A DNA stretch of 64,000 nt, taken from NCBI RefSeq assembly GCF_900086655.1, contig NZ_LT575476.1:3135869-3199868 (forward strand), given 5' to 3'. This document shows positions 9,303 to 17,734 of the stretch, one piece after another; within the stretch, counting starts at the first letter, position 1; every line of letters starts with the position of its first letter. The position numbers and the translations under genes are program-made. The DNA comes from Paenibacillus tuaregi (GTDB lineage Bacteria; Bacillota; Bacilli; Paenibacillales; Paenibacillaceae). The notes under the pieces are model-generated. The model had not been told where the DNA came from, did not search any database, and was given only the letters and a program-made list of their open reading frames with translations.

Positions 9303-10205
9303 CTACAGCTCCTTCTTATGCTCGATTGCCCTGCGGATAAAGCCTTGAGATTCCGTTAATTTCCCCTTCGCTTCCTCATAGTCCAACCCGGTCAGAAGCA
9401 TTAATATAGCCAGCTTGACCTGATGCCTGCTGCGCTCATAGTATTCAGCCGCGGTCTCCTCATTGCAGCCGGTAATCTGGCTAATCATCGTTTTGGCTCT
9501 TCTCATCAACTTTTCGTTGGTGGGCTGCACATCCACCATATAGTTGCTGAACACCTTGCCCATCCCGACCATCGCAGCCGTGGAGATCATATTCAGTACC
9601 ATCTTTTGCGCTGTGCCCGCCTTCAACCGGGTTGAACCGGTTAGAATTTCCGCTCCCGTTACAATTTCAATCGGGTACTTAGCGTAGCGGCTAATCTCAG
9701 CATTGGCATTGCAGGATAAGCTGGCCGTTGATGCCCCGACCTGATTCGCATACTTGAGCGCACCAATCACATATGGAGTTCTTCCACTCGCCGCAATACC
9801 AAGTACAGTATCTTCCTTAGTCAGCCCGACCTTCTCTAGATCCGCCCTTCCCAGCTCAGGTGAATCTTCCGCGCCCTCAACTGCCCTGTAGATCGCGGTC
9901 TCTCCACCGGCAATGATTCCCTGGACCATCTCAGGATCAGTTCCAAAAGTAGGGACACATTCAACCGCATCAAGGATGCCCATCCGGCCACTGGTTCCAG
10001 CGCCGATATAAATTAGCCTTCCCCCCGCCTGGAAGCTCTTGATCACGGTTTGTGTTACACGCTCAATTTCCCCCAGCTTCTCCCTAACAGCCAGTGATAC
10101 CTTGGCATCCTCCTCCTGCATCAGCTTTAATACTGACCATGTGCTCAGTTGATCCAAATCCTGTGTGAGCAAGTTTCTGCCTTCAGTCGTTAAATTTTCA
10201 ATCAA
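9303..10205 (-). CDS. murQ: N-acetylmuramic acid 6-phosphate etherase
   Basis: MurQ cleaves the lactyl ether of MurNAc-6-phosphate to give GlcNAc-6-phosphate and D-lactate. The 300-aa protein shows the SIS fold and family motifs: IYIGAGTSGRMGILDAVE (phosphate loop), GAEDSPELG with the catalytic-region glutamate, IAASGRTPYV and ETAAEYYERSRHQVKLAILM at the C-terminus. The start is a TTG at 10205, supported by TGGAGGAGG seven bases upstream. It is the first gene of the operon and directly follows a promoter, two operator boxes and a cre site. Confidence 0.97.
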   Translation of the reverse strand: MIENLTTEGRNLLTQDLDQLSTWSVLKLMQEEDAKVSLAVREKLGEIERVTQTVIKSFQAGGRLIYIGAGTSGRMGILDAVECVPTFGTDPEMVQGIIAGGETAIYRAVEGAEDSPELGRADLEKVGLTKEDTVLGIAASGRTPYVIGALKYANQVGASTASLSCNANAEISRYAKYPIEIVTGAEILTGSTRLKAGTAQKMVLNMISTAAMVGMGKVFSNYMVDVQPTNEKLMRRAKTMISQITGCNEETAAEYYERSRHQVKLAILMLLTGLDYEEAKGKLTESQGFIRRAIEHKKEL

Positions 10206-10230
10206 GAAGCTCCTCCTCCAATCACCGTGA

Positions 10231-10244
10231 TAAAAGCGCTTTCT
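10231..10244 (-). promoter_or_regulatory. CcpA cre site in the murQ leader
   Basis: On the minus strand the sequence reads AGAAAGCGCTTTTA, matching 12 of 14 positions of the catabolite-responsive element TGWAANCGNTNWCA. It lies between the promoter and the murQ ribosome site, a typical roadblock position for repression by CcpA when glucose is present. Confidence 0.65.
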
Positions 10245-10256
10245 CTTTGTAAAATC

Positions 10257-10285
10257 AGTTTACATCTTTTGAAATAATATTTCAA
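10257..10285 (-). promoter_or_regulatory. Sigma-A promoter of the mur operon
   Basis: On the minus strand TTGAAA (10285-10280) and TAAACT (10262-10257) are separated by 17 bases. The -35 hexamer overlaps the operator at 10270-10284, so a bound repressor would exclude polymerase. Confidence 0.55.
10270..10284. promoter_or_regulatory. MurR-like operator box 1
   Basis: TGAAAT-AAT-ATTTCA is a perfect 6-3-6 inverted repeat overlapping the promoter -35. A near copy lies 33 bases away (centre to centre), about three helical turns, as expected for a dimer-of-dimers RpiR regulator. The murR gene ends the same operon. Confidence 0.6.
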
Positions 10286-10302
10286 TAATGATTATATATT
10301 TT

Positions 10303-10317
10303 TGAAATATTATTTTA
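10303..10317. promoter_or_regulatory. MurR-like operator box 2
   Basis: TGAAATATTATTTTA is the reverse complement of box 1 with one change. It lies upstream of the -35 element. The two boxes together suggest cooperative repression. Confidence 0.55.
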
Positions 10318-10353
10318 AACAAACCTCTAATTTTGTGCCCACGATAACAAAAT

Positions 10354-10392
10354 AAAGCGCCAGCCCAAGGATGCTCCCTGGACTGACGCTTT
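10354..10392 (-). terminator. Terminator after the tlpA-like gene
   Basis: A long imperfect stem (AAAGCGcCAGcCCAaGG pairing with CCtGGaCTGaCGCTTT) is followed on the minus strand by TATTTTGTT and on the plus strand by a poly-T run at 10399-10405, so it may work in both directions. It closes the nos-like operon. Confidence 0.7.
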
Positions 10393-10495
10393 GCTTACTT
10401 TTTTTGCTCTGAAGCGGCACAATTTGCTGTATGATTACTTGCCTTTAAGCAGGCCCCTTACTCCAGCACCTATATATACGCATTCGGCCAGTTCA

Positions 10496-11062
10496 TCAGG
10501 GCCGGGTGCTTCTGCTGCCCGCCTCATCCAGCCATGCTTGCAGACGGGCGGCATCCTCAATCTCTCCTGGGATAATCCGGCTGATCCTCCCGGACCTGTT
10601 GATAATATAAGTCACCGGCAGGCTGTGTGCCTCATACAGGCTGCTTATCCTTCCAGTTACATCGATAATAACCGGAAATTGAAACTCATGACTCTTAAGG
10701 AACTGGGTTACTGTTCCCTTGGCTTCCCCAGCATTTATGAACCAGGCTTCGGTCTTGTTCTTGTCTTTGTCAATAACCTGCTGAATCAGCGGCATTTCTT
10801 TTACACATGGCTTGCACCAGGAAGCCCATATATTTAACAATACCACTTGACCTTCTGAATCCGAGAGCCGTACCTTGTTCCCCAGAGAATTCACAGCCTC
10901 GAAATCGGGAGCTTTCTCCCCAAGTCCGAGTCTAACCTTGTCTTGCTCAGATCCAGCTTTGTTCAGAAAGTGGCTGACTGAATACAAGACACCCGCGATC
11001 GCGGCCACCCCAATCACGAGGGTTATAACACGTCGCGCTATTAACCCGGAACCGTTCAACAT
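10496..11062 (-). CDS. Membrane-anchored TlpA/ResA-like thioredoxin
   Basis: An N-terminal membrane anchor (VITLVIGVAAIAGVLYSV) is followed by a thioredoxin fold with the active site WASWCKPC and the cis-proline region SLPVTYIINRSG. ResA/TlpA proteins reduce disulfides outside the membrane, for example in apo-cytochrome c or in the copper sites of oxidases. The ATG at 11062 is preferred because GGAGG lies 9 bases upstream; the GTG at 11071 sits too close to it. It is the last gene of the nosD-L-Y-F-like set, which suggests it keeps cysteine copper ligands reduced for metal loading. Confidence 0.85.
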   Translation of the reverse strand: MLNGSGLIARRVITLVIGVAAIAGVLYSVSHFLNKAGSEQDKVRLGLGEKAPDFEAVNSLGNKVRLSDSEGQVVLLNIWASWCKPCVKEMPLIQQVIDKDKNKTEAWFINAGEAKGTVTQFLKSHEFQFPVIIDVTGRISSLYEAHSLPVTYIINRSGRISRIIPGEIEDAARLQAWLDEAGSRSTRP

Positions 11063-11081
11063 CACCTTCACCCTCCGTTCC

Positions 11082-11792
11082 TTACAATCCTAGACTAGAG
11101 TTGAAGGCATCTTGAACAGAGCCATACTTCTCCTTAATGCTGGCGGTTGTTCCTTCCCCAACAATCCCGCCCCCATTCATGAAAATAATGTCGTCCGCCG
11201 CCTCCCCCGCAAGATCAAGCTGATGTGTGGAGAAGAGCACCGTATGCCCCTCCTGCTTAAGATCATGCAGAAGCGTGGTAAGCTCTCTCATCCAATAGGG
11301 GTCTAATCCGTTTGTCGGTTCATCCATAATCAATAAAGGCGGTTTGGCCAGGATGGCTTGGGCAAACAAAACGCGCTGTTTCATTCCCTTGGAGAACGTA
11401 TTCACAAGCAGGCCGCGCTTGTCTGCGAGTCCAACCAGCTTAAGCACCTCAGTGACTCTAGCCTGCGGCACCTGCCGCAGCTCAGCCCAGAAGGACATCA
11501 CCTCACCTGCTGTCAGACTCTGATTAAATTGGTAATCATCCGGCATATAACCGATATGCCGGGCATATCGCCTTCGGTCCTTCCTCCAATGTACATGATG
11601 GACGGTGATCTCACCCACTGTTGGCTGCGTAACTCCAGCCAGCATTCTCAGCACAGTGCTTTTCCCCGCTCCATTGCCACCACATAGAGCAACCACATGA
11701 CCTTTCCTCAATTGAAACGTTATATTCTGAACCAACGGCTTCTTTCCAATTACTTTAGAGACACCCGATACTTCCGCCGCAATATTATCCAC
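11082..11792 (-). CDS. nosF: NosF-like copper-maturation ABC ATPase
   Basis: ABC ATPase with Walker A GGNGAGKS, signature FSKGMKQRV and Walker B LLIMDEPTNGLDP. The GTG start at 11792 is part of GTGGATAA, where it overlaps the stop of the NosY-like gene by eight bases, and AGAGGGGG lies at the right distance. NosF works with NosY and NosD in copper-site (CuZ) assembly of nitrous oxide reductase. The neighbours NosY, NosL and NosD support the family assignment, although no nosZ lies in the window. Confidence 0.85.
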   Translation of the reverse strand: MDNIAAEVSGVSKVIGKKPLVQNITFQLRKGHVVALCGGNGAGKSTVLRMLAGVTQPTVGEITVHHVHWRKDRRRYARHIGYMPDDYQFNQSLTAGEVMSFWAELRQVPQARVTEVLKLVGLADKRGLLVNTFSKGMKQRVLFAQAILAKPPLLIMDEPTNGLDPYWMRELTTLLHDLKQEGHTVLFSTHQLDLAGEAADDIIFMNGGGIVGEGTTASIKEKYGSVQDAFNSSLGL

Positions 11793-12606
11793 GGGTACGC
11801 CCCCTCTCCCAAATCCAATACACAAGGCCGATCGAGGCAATGATCCAGACCAGACATACTCCGGCAAATATGTAGCTGCCTCCCGGCTGCTCAATCCAGT
11901 CCACCCACCTGTAATACGACGGCCCTAATACAGAGCCTCCGCCAAGCTTAATAATGACAAAGAGACGGACCAGTTCGGCGGGGTTCAAGATCGTGAGTGC
12001 CACTAACACAGGTTTGATCCACACGTAGGGCAGCCAGCCCAGAAAACCGATCAGGAGGGAATTCCAGCCGATCACCGCAAAGAACCAGAGGGACACCGAA
12101 ACAGTCAAGGCCTGCCAACGGTTGCTGCAGCAAGAACCAACTACCATCGCTACAGCTAGAAATAGGAGTACCAGTCCAATAGAGAACACGACAAACAAAT
12201 AATAAGTGAGCAGGCCAAAAGGATGGCCGGTAATCACGCCAACTACACCCATAATGCCATAACCAAAACAGACAATGGCGAGCAGCATCGCGGCCAAACC
12301 GATATATTTTCCGGTAATAAATGACAGCGTACTTAATGGGTAGGTTGATAACAGCTGCCAGTTGCCATCTTCCTTCTCGGAAGTAAGAGAAAAGGAACCC
12401 AGAAACAAGGTCATCAAGGGCAGCAGATACAGAATGAGGTTTAGCATGGAGCCTGTGGCTCCTGTATACCCTTCCATAAAGCTCTGAGAGTGAATCATCA
12501 ACAGGCTGATACTGAATATCGTAAATAAGAGGAGAAAAGAGTACGCCCATGGGTTTCGGAATCCTGACTTAATCTCCCGCAGCGCGACCTGCAACGTATC
12601 ATTCAT
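11785..12606 (-). CDS. nosY: NosY-like ABC-2 membrane permease
   Basis: 273-aa integral membrane protein with about six hydrophobic segments and the ABC-2 pattern of NosY: N-terminal VALREIKSGFRNPWAYSFLL, then SEKEDGNWQLLSTYPLSTLSFITGK, typical of this permease family. It follows NosL by 15 bases and overlaps the ATPase gene, so the two are translationally coupled. It probably pairs with the ATPase and the extracytoplasmic NosD-like protein to move a sulfur or copper species. Confidence 0.85.
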   Translation of the reverse strand: MNDTLQVALREIKSGFRNPWAYSFLLLFTIFSISLLMIHSQSFMEGYTGATGSMLNLILYLLPLMTLFLGSFSLTSEKEDGNWQLLSTYPLSTLSFITGKYIGLAAMLLAIVCFGYGIMGVVGVITGHPFGLLTYYLFVVFSIGLVLLFLAVAMVVGSCCSNRWQALTVSVSLWFFAVIGWNSLLIGFLGWLPYVWIKPVLVALTILNPAELVRLFVIIKLGGGSVLGPSYYRWVDWIEQPGGSYIFAGVCLVWIIASIGLVYWIWERGRTRG

Positions 12607-12621
12607 GGTCCACCCCCGAGG

Positions 12622-13182
12622 CTACTTATGGCCGCCGCTGTCTTTCATATCAGAATGCTGCTTGTTATCCCCTTCTTCAGCGGTGTGTTCCTTCATATGA
12701 TCCATATTGTCCATAGCCTTGCTCTGCTTCCAATTGTGCTGATTAAGCTCTTCGGCTGTGAGGACTTTCCCTATCCCCTGTTCAGCGACAAAAGCCTCTG
12801 CTGAGGTTTTGTCCTTAAAGCTGAGTATCCCGTAGGCCATCGGCGTGCGGATCGAGGAGTCATATACAAAGTAGGCTTTACTGTACTCGATCCAGGCTTT
12901 GTCATTGTAATCGCGCACGAAATCCATACCGATGTTCCCGGTGCCGTTCTGCTCCTTCCATTTGTGCATACATCCGATATCATCAAATTTGTAAGTTTTC
13001 CCGTCTTTCGTAGTAAGTTGTGTGGCAAAAGCGTCATCCTTCACCTGCATATTGCAGATTGCGCAAATATCCACCTTCTCATCTATTGGGAGCGCCTCAT
13101 ACGTCTTCCCGCAAGCTGAAATACATATCATTCCGAGGAGCAGCAGCGGTAGAAATACCGCGCTCCATAATTTTTTATTCAT
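12622..13182 (-). CDS. nosL: NosL-like copper chaperone lipoprotein
   Basis: A lipoprotein signal with lipobox ISAC anchors the protein outside the membrane. The conserved NosL metal site CAICNMQV and the downstream KFDDIGCMHKW segment are present; NosL is known to bind Cu(I) and deliver it to the NosDFY complex. The C-terminal 35 residues are rich in Met, His and Asp (MDNMDHMKEH..., QHSDMKDSGGHK), an extra copper-binding tail. The start ATGAATAA overlaps the NosD-like stop. Confidence 0.92.
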   Translation of the reverse strand: MNKKLWSAVFLPLLLLGMICISACGKTYEALPIDEKVDICAICNMQVKDDAFATQLTTKDGKTYKFDDIGCMHKWKEQNGTGNIGMDFVRDYNDKAWIEYSKAYFVYDSSIRTPMAYGILSFKDKTSAEAFVAEQGIGKVLTAEELNQHNWKQSKAMDNMDHMKEHTAEEGDNKQHSDMKDSGGHK

Positions 13183-14614
13183 GTCGTTTGACCCCCAACC
13201 TTATAATATAAATTGCTCCAAGCATCATAACGATTCCTGCTGCAAGAACAGCTCCCTGATAATTCATCGCACCCTCACGGACACTTCCAGAGTTGGGCTT
13301 CATCCCGGGCCCTTGATCGGTGAGCCAAGACTGTGTATCGCTCATATGTAAATCGCTGAGGAAGATCATCCCCGGCGACTGAAAAAATAACTGGTAAGCC
13401 GAGTTGCTTTCGATCAGCTGCTGATAGAACGGATTAATGGCATAAGGGACATCGCTTGTCCCGTCCTTGTCGGGATCAAGTCCCTTGAACGAATCCCAAT
13501 AGTTGCCGTTCATTCTGTTGTTTTCGCTGCCAGATGCGACTGCATCCAGCACGTTCGCGATGAAGCTGTTGCCTTGGAACCGGTTATTCTTCGACTTATT
13601 CAACTGCAGTCCAAGGAAGTTGCGCTGAAGATAGTTTCTATCAATCTGATTATCCGTGGACAGATCAACATAGATCCCTACCCGGTTGCCCTCAGCCTGA
13701 TTCCCGGTTACTACTGAACGGTGCACATCATATAATAAAATCCCCTGCGCATTCACATTGGAGCTTTGCAGCCGGAAGGTGTTGCCGATGACGCGTGAAT
13801 CGTTAACCCCCATAATCATGGCGCCGGTATAATTGTACTCCCCCTGATTACCACGGATTAGGGCCCCGTCCGCATACATGCAGTGAATACCGTAACGGGA
13901 CTGTGATACAACATTTCCGGTGATCTGTGTCATCTTGCTGTTCTCAATGTAAATCCCATCCCGTACCCGGGTAACTTGGTTCTCTTCAATCCGGTTCCTG
14001 TGCGAATTGTATAGATCAATCCCGTTTCCTTTGTTATCGCTTGGCGTATCGACGTTGCCTTTCCAGGTGATCTCATTTTGCCGGATTATCCCGTTGTCAG
14101 AGTCACGCAGCATAATCCCGTAGCCACGGGTGTTTATAGTAAGCCGCTCCAACCTCACATCATCGCCAACTACCTTAACTGCGGCGGATTCACCGGCTTC
14201 CAGCTGATCAATCCTTATTCCGTAGACCTCCACCCCCTCAGCCTGTATTTGTACTGCCGGAGAAGGGATTCGATTGACCAAAGTTACTTCTCCTTCACCG
14301 CGTAATTTCAGTTTCTTCTTGATCACTACCGGCCCTTCATAAACACCCTCAGGGAGAACGGCCTCCTCACCTGGTGCGGTTCCGTCAATGATCTTCTGCA
14401 GCGGGATCGGGCTGGATGATTGATCAGGAGCAGCAGATGCGTAATTGAAATGCACAGGGGCCACCACGCCAGCAGACAGTAGAAATACAAGCAGCAAGAA
14501 GCTGCGAACTCTGTTATCTTTGCAATCTCTGTTATCTCTGCTAACTTTGAAATATTTCACCGGCCAGCCGCACCCGATCATCCTCTTGTTCCGACGAAAT
14601 CTAATCGTTATCAA
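13175..14614 (-). CDS. nosD: NosD-like parallel beta-helix protein with C-terminal membrane anchor
   Basis: A signal sequence (SFLLLVFLLSAGVV...) is followed by many beta-helix (CASH/PbH1) turns such as NRIEENQVTRVRDGIYIENS and NQIDRNYLQRNFLGLQLN, and a C-terminal hydrophobic segment (AVLAAGIVMMLGAIYIIRLG) ending in basic residues. NosD is the extracytoplasmic partner of NosFY in copper-site assembly. The frame opens at a TTG at 14614 overlapping the end of the regulator gene; an internal ATG at 14581 is possible, so the exact start is unsure. The protein is otherwise complete. Confidence 0.85.
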   Translation of the reverse strand: MITIRFRRNKRMIGCGWPVKYFKVSRDNRDCKDNRVRSFLLLVFLLSAGVVAPVHFNYASAAPDQSSSPIPLQKIIDGTAPGEEAVLPEGVYEGPVVIKKKLKLRGEGEVTLVNRIPSPAVQIQAEGVEVYGIRIDQLEAGESAAVKVVGDDVRLERLTINTRGYGIMLRDSDNGIIRQNEITWKGNVDTPSDNKGNGIDLYNSHRNRIEENQVTRVRDGIYIENSKMTQITGNVVSQSRYGIHCMYADGALIRGNQGEYNYTGAMIMGVNDSRVIGNTFRLQSSNVNAQGILLYDVHRSVVTGNQAEGNRVGIYVDLSTDNQIDRNYLQRNFLGLQLNKSKNNRFQGNSFIANVLDAVASGSENNRMNGNYWDSFKGLDPDKDGTSDVPYAINPFYQQLIESNSAYQLFFQSPGMIFLSDLHMSDTQSWLTDQGPGMKPNSGSVREGAMNYQGAVLAAGIVMMLGAIYIIRLGVKRHE

Positions 14615-15260
14615 GGAAGTTATTCCCCTTTACAAGACCTTGCTCAAGCGCATACCGGGTCAATTGGACTCTGTTTTGGACCTGCAGCTTCTGCAAAATG
14701 TTCTTAAGATGGTTCTTCACCGTATGTTCCGAAATATTCAATTCCTCGGCAATCTCCTTGTTCGTAAGACCTGCCGCTACACCGTTAAGTATTTCCTTCT
14801 CTCTCAGGGTAAGCTGCTCGCCGGCATCTCTGCGGGAGGACAGGGAGACATCCTTCAAAATTTGAAAGGCCAGCTCCCTGCTGAGCGGGACTTCCTCACT
14901 CACGATAGACTGAAGATATTGAATCCACGCAGAGGGAGCGAGATTTTTCAGCAGATATCCCTGGGCTCCTCTTTTGAGTGCTTCCAACAGATTTACCACA
15001 TCATCGGACACTGTCATCATCACGATCTTTACATATGGAAATCGCAGCTTGATGCGCTGTGTGGCTTCCAGTCCGTCCAGTCCCGGCATCTGGATGTCCA
15101 TCAGGATCAGATCCGGCATCATCATTTCGGTGAAATCAATCGCTTCCTGACCGCTGCTAACGACGCCGATCACCTCAAATCCATGGCAGCCTGATAAAAT
15201 ATCACAAACCGCCTCCTGAGCAAATATATGATCATCCACAACGAGCACTCGGGTGTGCAC
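14601..15260 (-). CDS. NarL/FixJ-type response regulator
   Basis: 219 residues: receiver domain with VLVVDDH acidic pocket, phospho-acceptor in LILMDIQMPG and a KNLAPS switch lysine, followed by a LuxR/GerE helix-turn-helix (LTLREKEILNGVAAGLTNKEIAEELNISEHTVKNHL). It is embedded between the small membrane gene and NosD, overlapping the latter. No cognate sensor kinase is adjacent, so it is an orphan inside a copper operon; it may control the operon or respiration genes elsewhere. Confidence 0.92.
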   Translation of the reverse strand: MHTRVLVVDDHIFAQEAVCDILSGCHGFEVIGVVSSGQEAIDFTEMMMPDLILMDIQMPGLDGLEATQRIKLRFPYVKIVMMTVSDDVVNLLEALKRGAQGYLLKNLAPSAWIQYLQSIVSEEVPLSRELAFQILKDVSLSSRRDAGEQLTLREKEILNGVAAGLTNKEIAEELNISEHTVKNHLKNILQKLQVQNRVQLTRYALEQGLVKGNNFLDND

Positions 15261-15311
15261 GAAGATCCCCCCTCTCAGTATGTCGATTGGAACTCCGGGT
15301 GCTGGCCTTTC

Positions 15312-15440
15312 TTACTCATCCGTATCCTTTTTCCGGTTCACCTTGAATGCAAACCATACGCCTGCACACAGGCCGACCATAACCACAAAGAAAATCGCTA
15401 AAAATATAGAGTCATACTCCGCCATTTGTTTCATATCCAT
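15312..15440 (-). CDS. 42-aa single-pass membrane protein after the Cu-ATPase (FixS/CcoS-like position)
   Basis: A short frame starts at ATG 15440 (MDMKQMAEYDSIFLAIFFVV...) and ends at 15312. It has one membrane segment (IFLAIFFVVMVGLCAGVWFAF) followed by KVNRKKDTDE, so N-out or N-in topology with a charged C-tail. AGGAGGAG lies 10 bases upstream, inside the end of the ATPase gene, and 17 bases separate the two genes. Proteobacterial fixI (Cu P-type ATPase) is followed by the similarly small fixS/ccoS. The size and position match, but sequence similarity to CcoS is not evident to me. Confidence 0.65.
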   Translation of the reverse strand: MDMKQMAEYDSIFLAIFFVVMVGLCAGVWFAFKVNRKKDTDE

Positions 15441-15457
15441 AAGGCTGTTCTCCTCCT

Positions 15458-17680
15458 CTATTTTGCAGTGAAGCTGATTCGTCTCAGCCGGAGCGCATTC
15501 GTGATCACCGCAACCGAGCTAAGTGCCATGGCGGCACCCGCAACCCAGGGCATCAGCATCCCGCTCATCGCAATAGGTATGCCTATCCCGTTGTATACGA
15601 GTGACCAGGACATATTCTGCTTGATATTGTCCATCGTCCATCTGCTGATCAGGATCGCATCCGGTATGCGCTGCAGGCTGTCATGCATAATCACAATGTC
15701 CGCCGCTTCGATCGCAATATCCGTACCACTGTGAAGAGCGATCCCGAAATCCGCTTCAGCCAGGGCGGGAGCATCATTCACGCCATCTCCCACCATAGCC
15801 ACTTTAGTTTTGGACTTCTTCCTCAGACTCTGGACCGCCCTAGCTTTCCCATCCGGCAGAACTCCGGCAATCACCTCAGTTATCCCCGCCTGCTTGGCAA
15901 CAGCTAACGCCGTACGCTCATTGTCTCCTGTCAGCATGACAAGCCGTTTATTCATCTTCTTCAGCCGATCCACCACCGCCGCTGTTTCCTCTTTCAGCGG
16001 GTCGGCGATGACAAGCATAGCGATCAAATAAAGGCCAACAGCAGCCCATACCACGCTTTTGCCTTCAAGCTCATATTTCTCAGCATGACTCGTATATCTT
16101 AAAACCGGGATGCCACTCTGTTCCAGGTACGAAGCGGAACCGATGAGGACCCGCTGCCCATCCACGAACGCCTGTACTCCGCTGCCCGGTACGGACTGAA
16201 AGCCCGACACCTGGCCCAGTATGATCTTCCTTTCTTCAGCTGCGGCCACAATAGAACGCCCAAGCGGATGTTCGGAGTACTGCTCCACGCTTGCGGCATA
16301 TTTCAACAGAAGCTCGGAATCAGGACGTTCTGTTCCTTTCACAACTTCATAATGAATAAGAGTGGGTTTCCCTTCAGTTAAGGTTCCTGTTTTGTCAAAA
16401 ACAATCGTGCCGCATTTGTGCAGGGCCTCAAGATACTCCCCATGTTTAAACAAAATGCCATGCTCTGCCGACCTGCCCGAGCCGACCATAATGGAGGTGG
16501 GCGTTGCCAAGCCAAGAGCACAGGGACAGGCGATAACGAGTACCGAGATAGCCGTCTCCAAGGCACTTGCGAAGTCGCGGGGTGACAGCCAGACAAACCA
16601 GATGATAAAGGTCATCACCGCGATGAAGACCACAATTTGCACAAAATATTCAGAGATCGAGTCGGCTATCCGCTGTATTGGCGGCTTGGACAGCTGGGCA
16701 TCCTCTACCAGCTTGACCATCTGGGAGAGCAGCGAGGTGTTTGAGGTTCGTGTAACGACTAGGGTCATCGCCCCATTCTGGTTCATCGTCCCTCCGATTA
16801 AAGAATCACCAGGTCTCTTGAATACCGGCATGCTCTCCCCTGTAAAGGCTGCCTCGTTCACATATCCCTCACCGTCCAGGATATCGCCATCCATTGGGAT
16901 ACACTGCCCGGGCTTAACCTGTATACGGTCTCCGACCATCACCTGATCAATCGGAACCTCAACAGCCCGTTCCCCTTCAATTCGGATCGCTGATCTGGCC
17001 TGCATCTGTTTTAACTTCTCAAGGCTTGAGCCAGTTTTTCCTTTGCTTAACCACTCCAGCCATTTGCCCAGCTTAACGAAAGTGATCAGAAGTGCGCTTG
17101 TCTCAAAATAAAGCATGATCTTCCCCTCTTGGGGAACCACGCTCCACTGGACAGCCAGATAAATGCTGTAGAAATAAGCGGCTGAAGTCCCCAGGGCGAC
17201 CAGCACGTCCATATTGGGGGCATTGTTGCGGAGAGCATGCAGCGCTCCGGTATAGAAGGATTTTCCGACAAGGAACTGCACAGGAGTAGCCAGCGCAAGC
17301 TGAACCCACGGATTTAACAATATCTCGGGAACCCACAGGAAGGATAACCACTCGAAATGATCCCCCATGGCCCAGACCAGAGGGATGGAACAGAGGGCAG
17401 CCAGAATCAGCTCGTTTTTCTTCGCACGGGACTCCCTCTGGTCATTGTCTGCAGGCTCGGATGTATCTTTTATAGCGGCCTTATATCCTATAGAATCCAC
17501 CTTCTGCAGGATGGCTTCGGCACTAATCTCATTCGGCTCATATACCACAAGTGCGCTCTCCGTGGCCAAGTTCACCTGGGCTGAGCAGACCCCCTGAAGC
17601 CGGCTTAACCCTTTCTCAACACGGCCCGAGCATGCCGCGCAGGTCATCCCCGTAATATTTATCACGATTTTGTCTTCCAT
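15458..17680 (-). CDS. Copper-translocating P1B-type ATPase
   Basis: All hallmarks of a CopA/CcoI-type pump: one N-terminal heavy-metal domain with MTCAACSGR, membrane CPC motif (ACPCALGLATP), phosphorylation loop DKTGTLTEG, SEHPLG histidine motif and hinge GDGVNDAPAL. I start it at the ATG at 17680 (MEDKIVIN), which has GGAGG five bases upstream. It moves Cu(I) out of the cytoplasm. Sitting at the head of nosD-L-Y-F genes it is more likely to supply extracytoplasmic cuproenzyme assembly (a FixI role) than simple detoxification, but this is inference. Confidence 0.9.
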   Translation of the reverse strand: MEDKIVINITGMTCAACSGRVEKGLSRLQGVCSAQVNLATESALVVYEPNEISAEAILQKVDSIGYKAAIKDTSEPADNDQRESRAKKNELILAALCSIPLVWAMGDHFEWLSFLWVPEILLNPWVQLALATPVQFLVGKSFYTGALHALRNNAPNMDVLVALGTSAAYFYSIYLAVQWSVVPQEGKIMLYFETSALLITFVKLGKWLEWLSKGKTGSSLEKLKQMQARSAIRIEGERAVEVPIDQVMVGDRIQVKPGQCIPMDGDILDGEGYVNEAAFTGESMPVFKRPGDSLIGGTMNQNGAMTLVVTRTSNTSLLSQMVKLVEDAQLSKPPIQRIADSISEYFVQIVVFIAVMTFIIWFVWLSPRDFASALETAISVLVIACPCALGLATPTSIMVGSGRSAEHGILFKHGEYLEALHKCGTIVFDKTGTLTEGKPTLIHYEVVKGTERPDSELLLKYAASVEQYSEHPLGRSIVAAAEERKIILGQVSGFQSVPGSGVQAFVDGQRVLIGSASYLEQSGIPVLRYTSHAEKYELEGKSVVWAAVGLYLIAMLVIADPLKEETAAVVDRLKKMNKRLVMLTGDNERTALAVAKQAGITEVIAGVLPDGKARAVQSLRKKSKTKVAMVGDGVNDAPALAEADFGIALHSGTDIAIEAADIVIMHDSLQRIPDAILISRWTMDNIKQNMSWSLVYNGIGIPIAMSGMLMPWVAGAAMALSSVAVITNALRLRRISFTAK

Positions 17681-17734
17681 CACGGCCTCCTTATTCGCAA
17701 TCTTCACCTGTATTGCCACAAGACATGTAGGACT

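Noticed and set aside
9007..9340. Plus-strand frames opposite murP
   Set aside because: Antisense to the EIIB domain of murP, whose Cys motif and coupling to murQ establish the minus strand.
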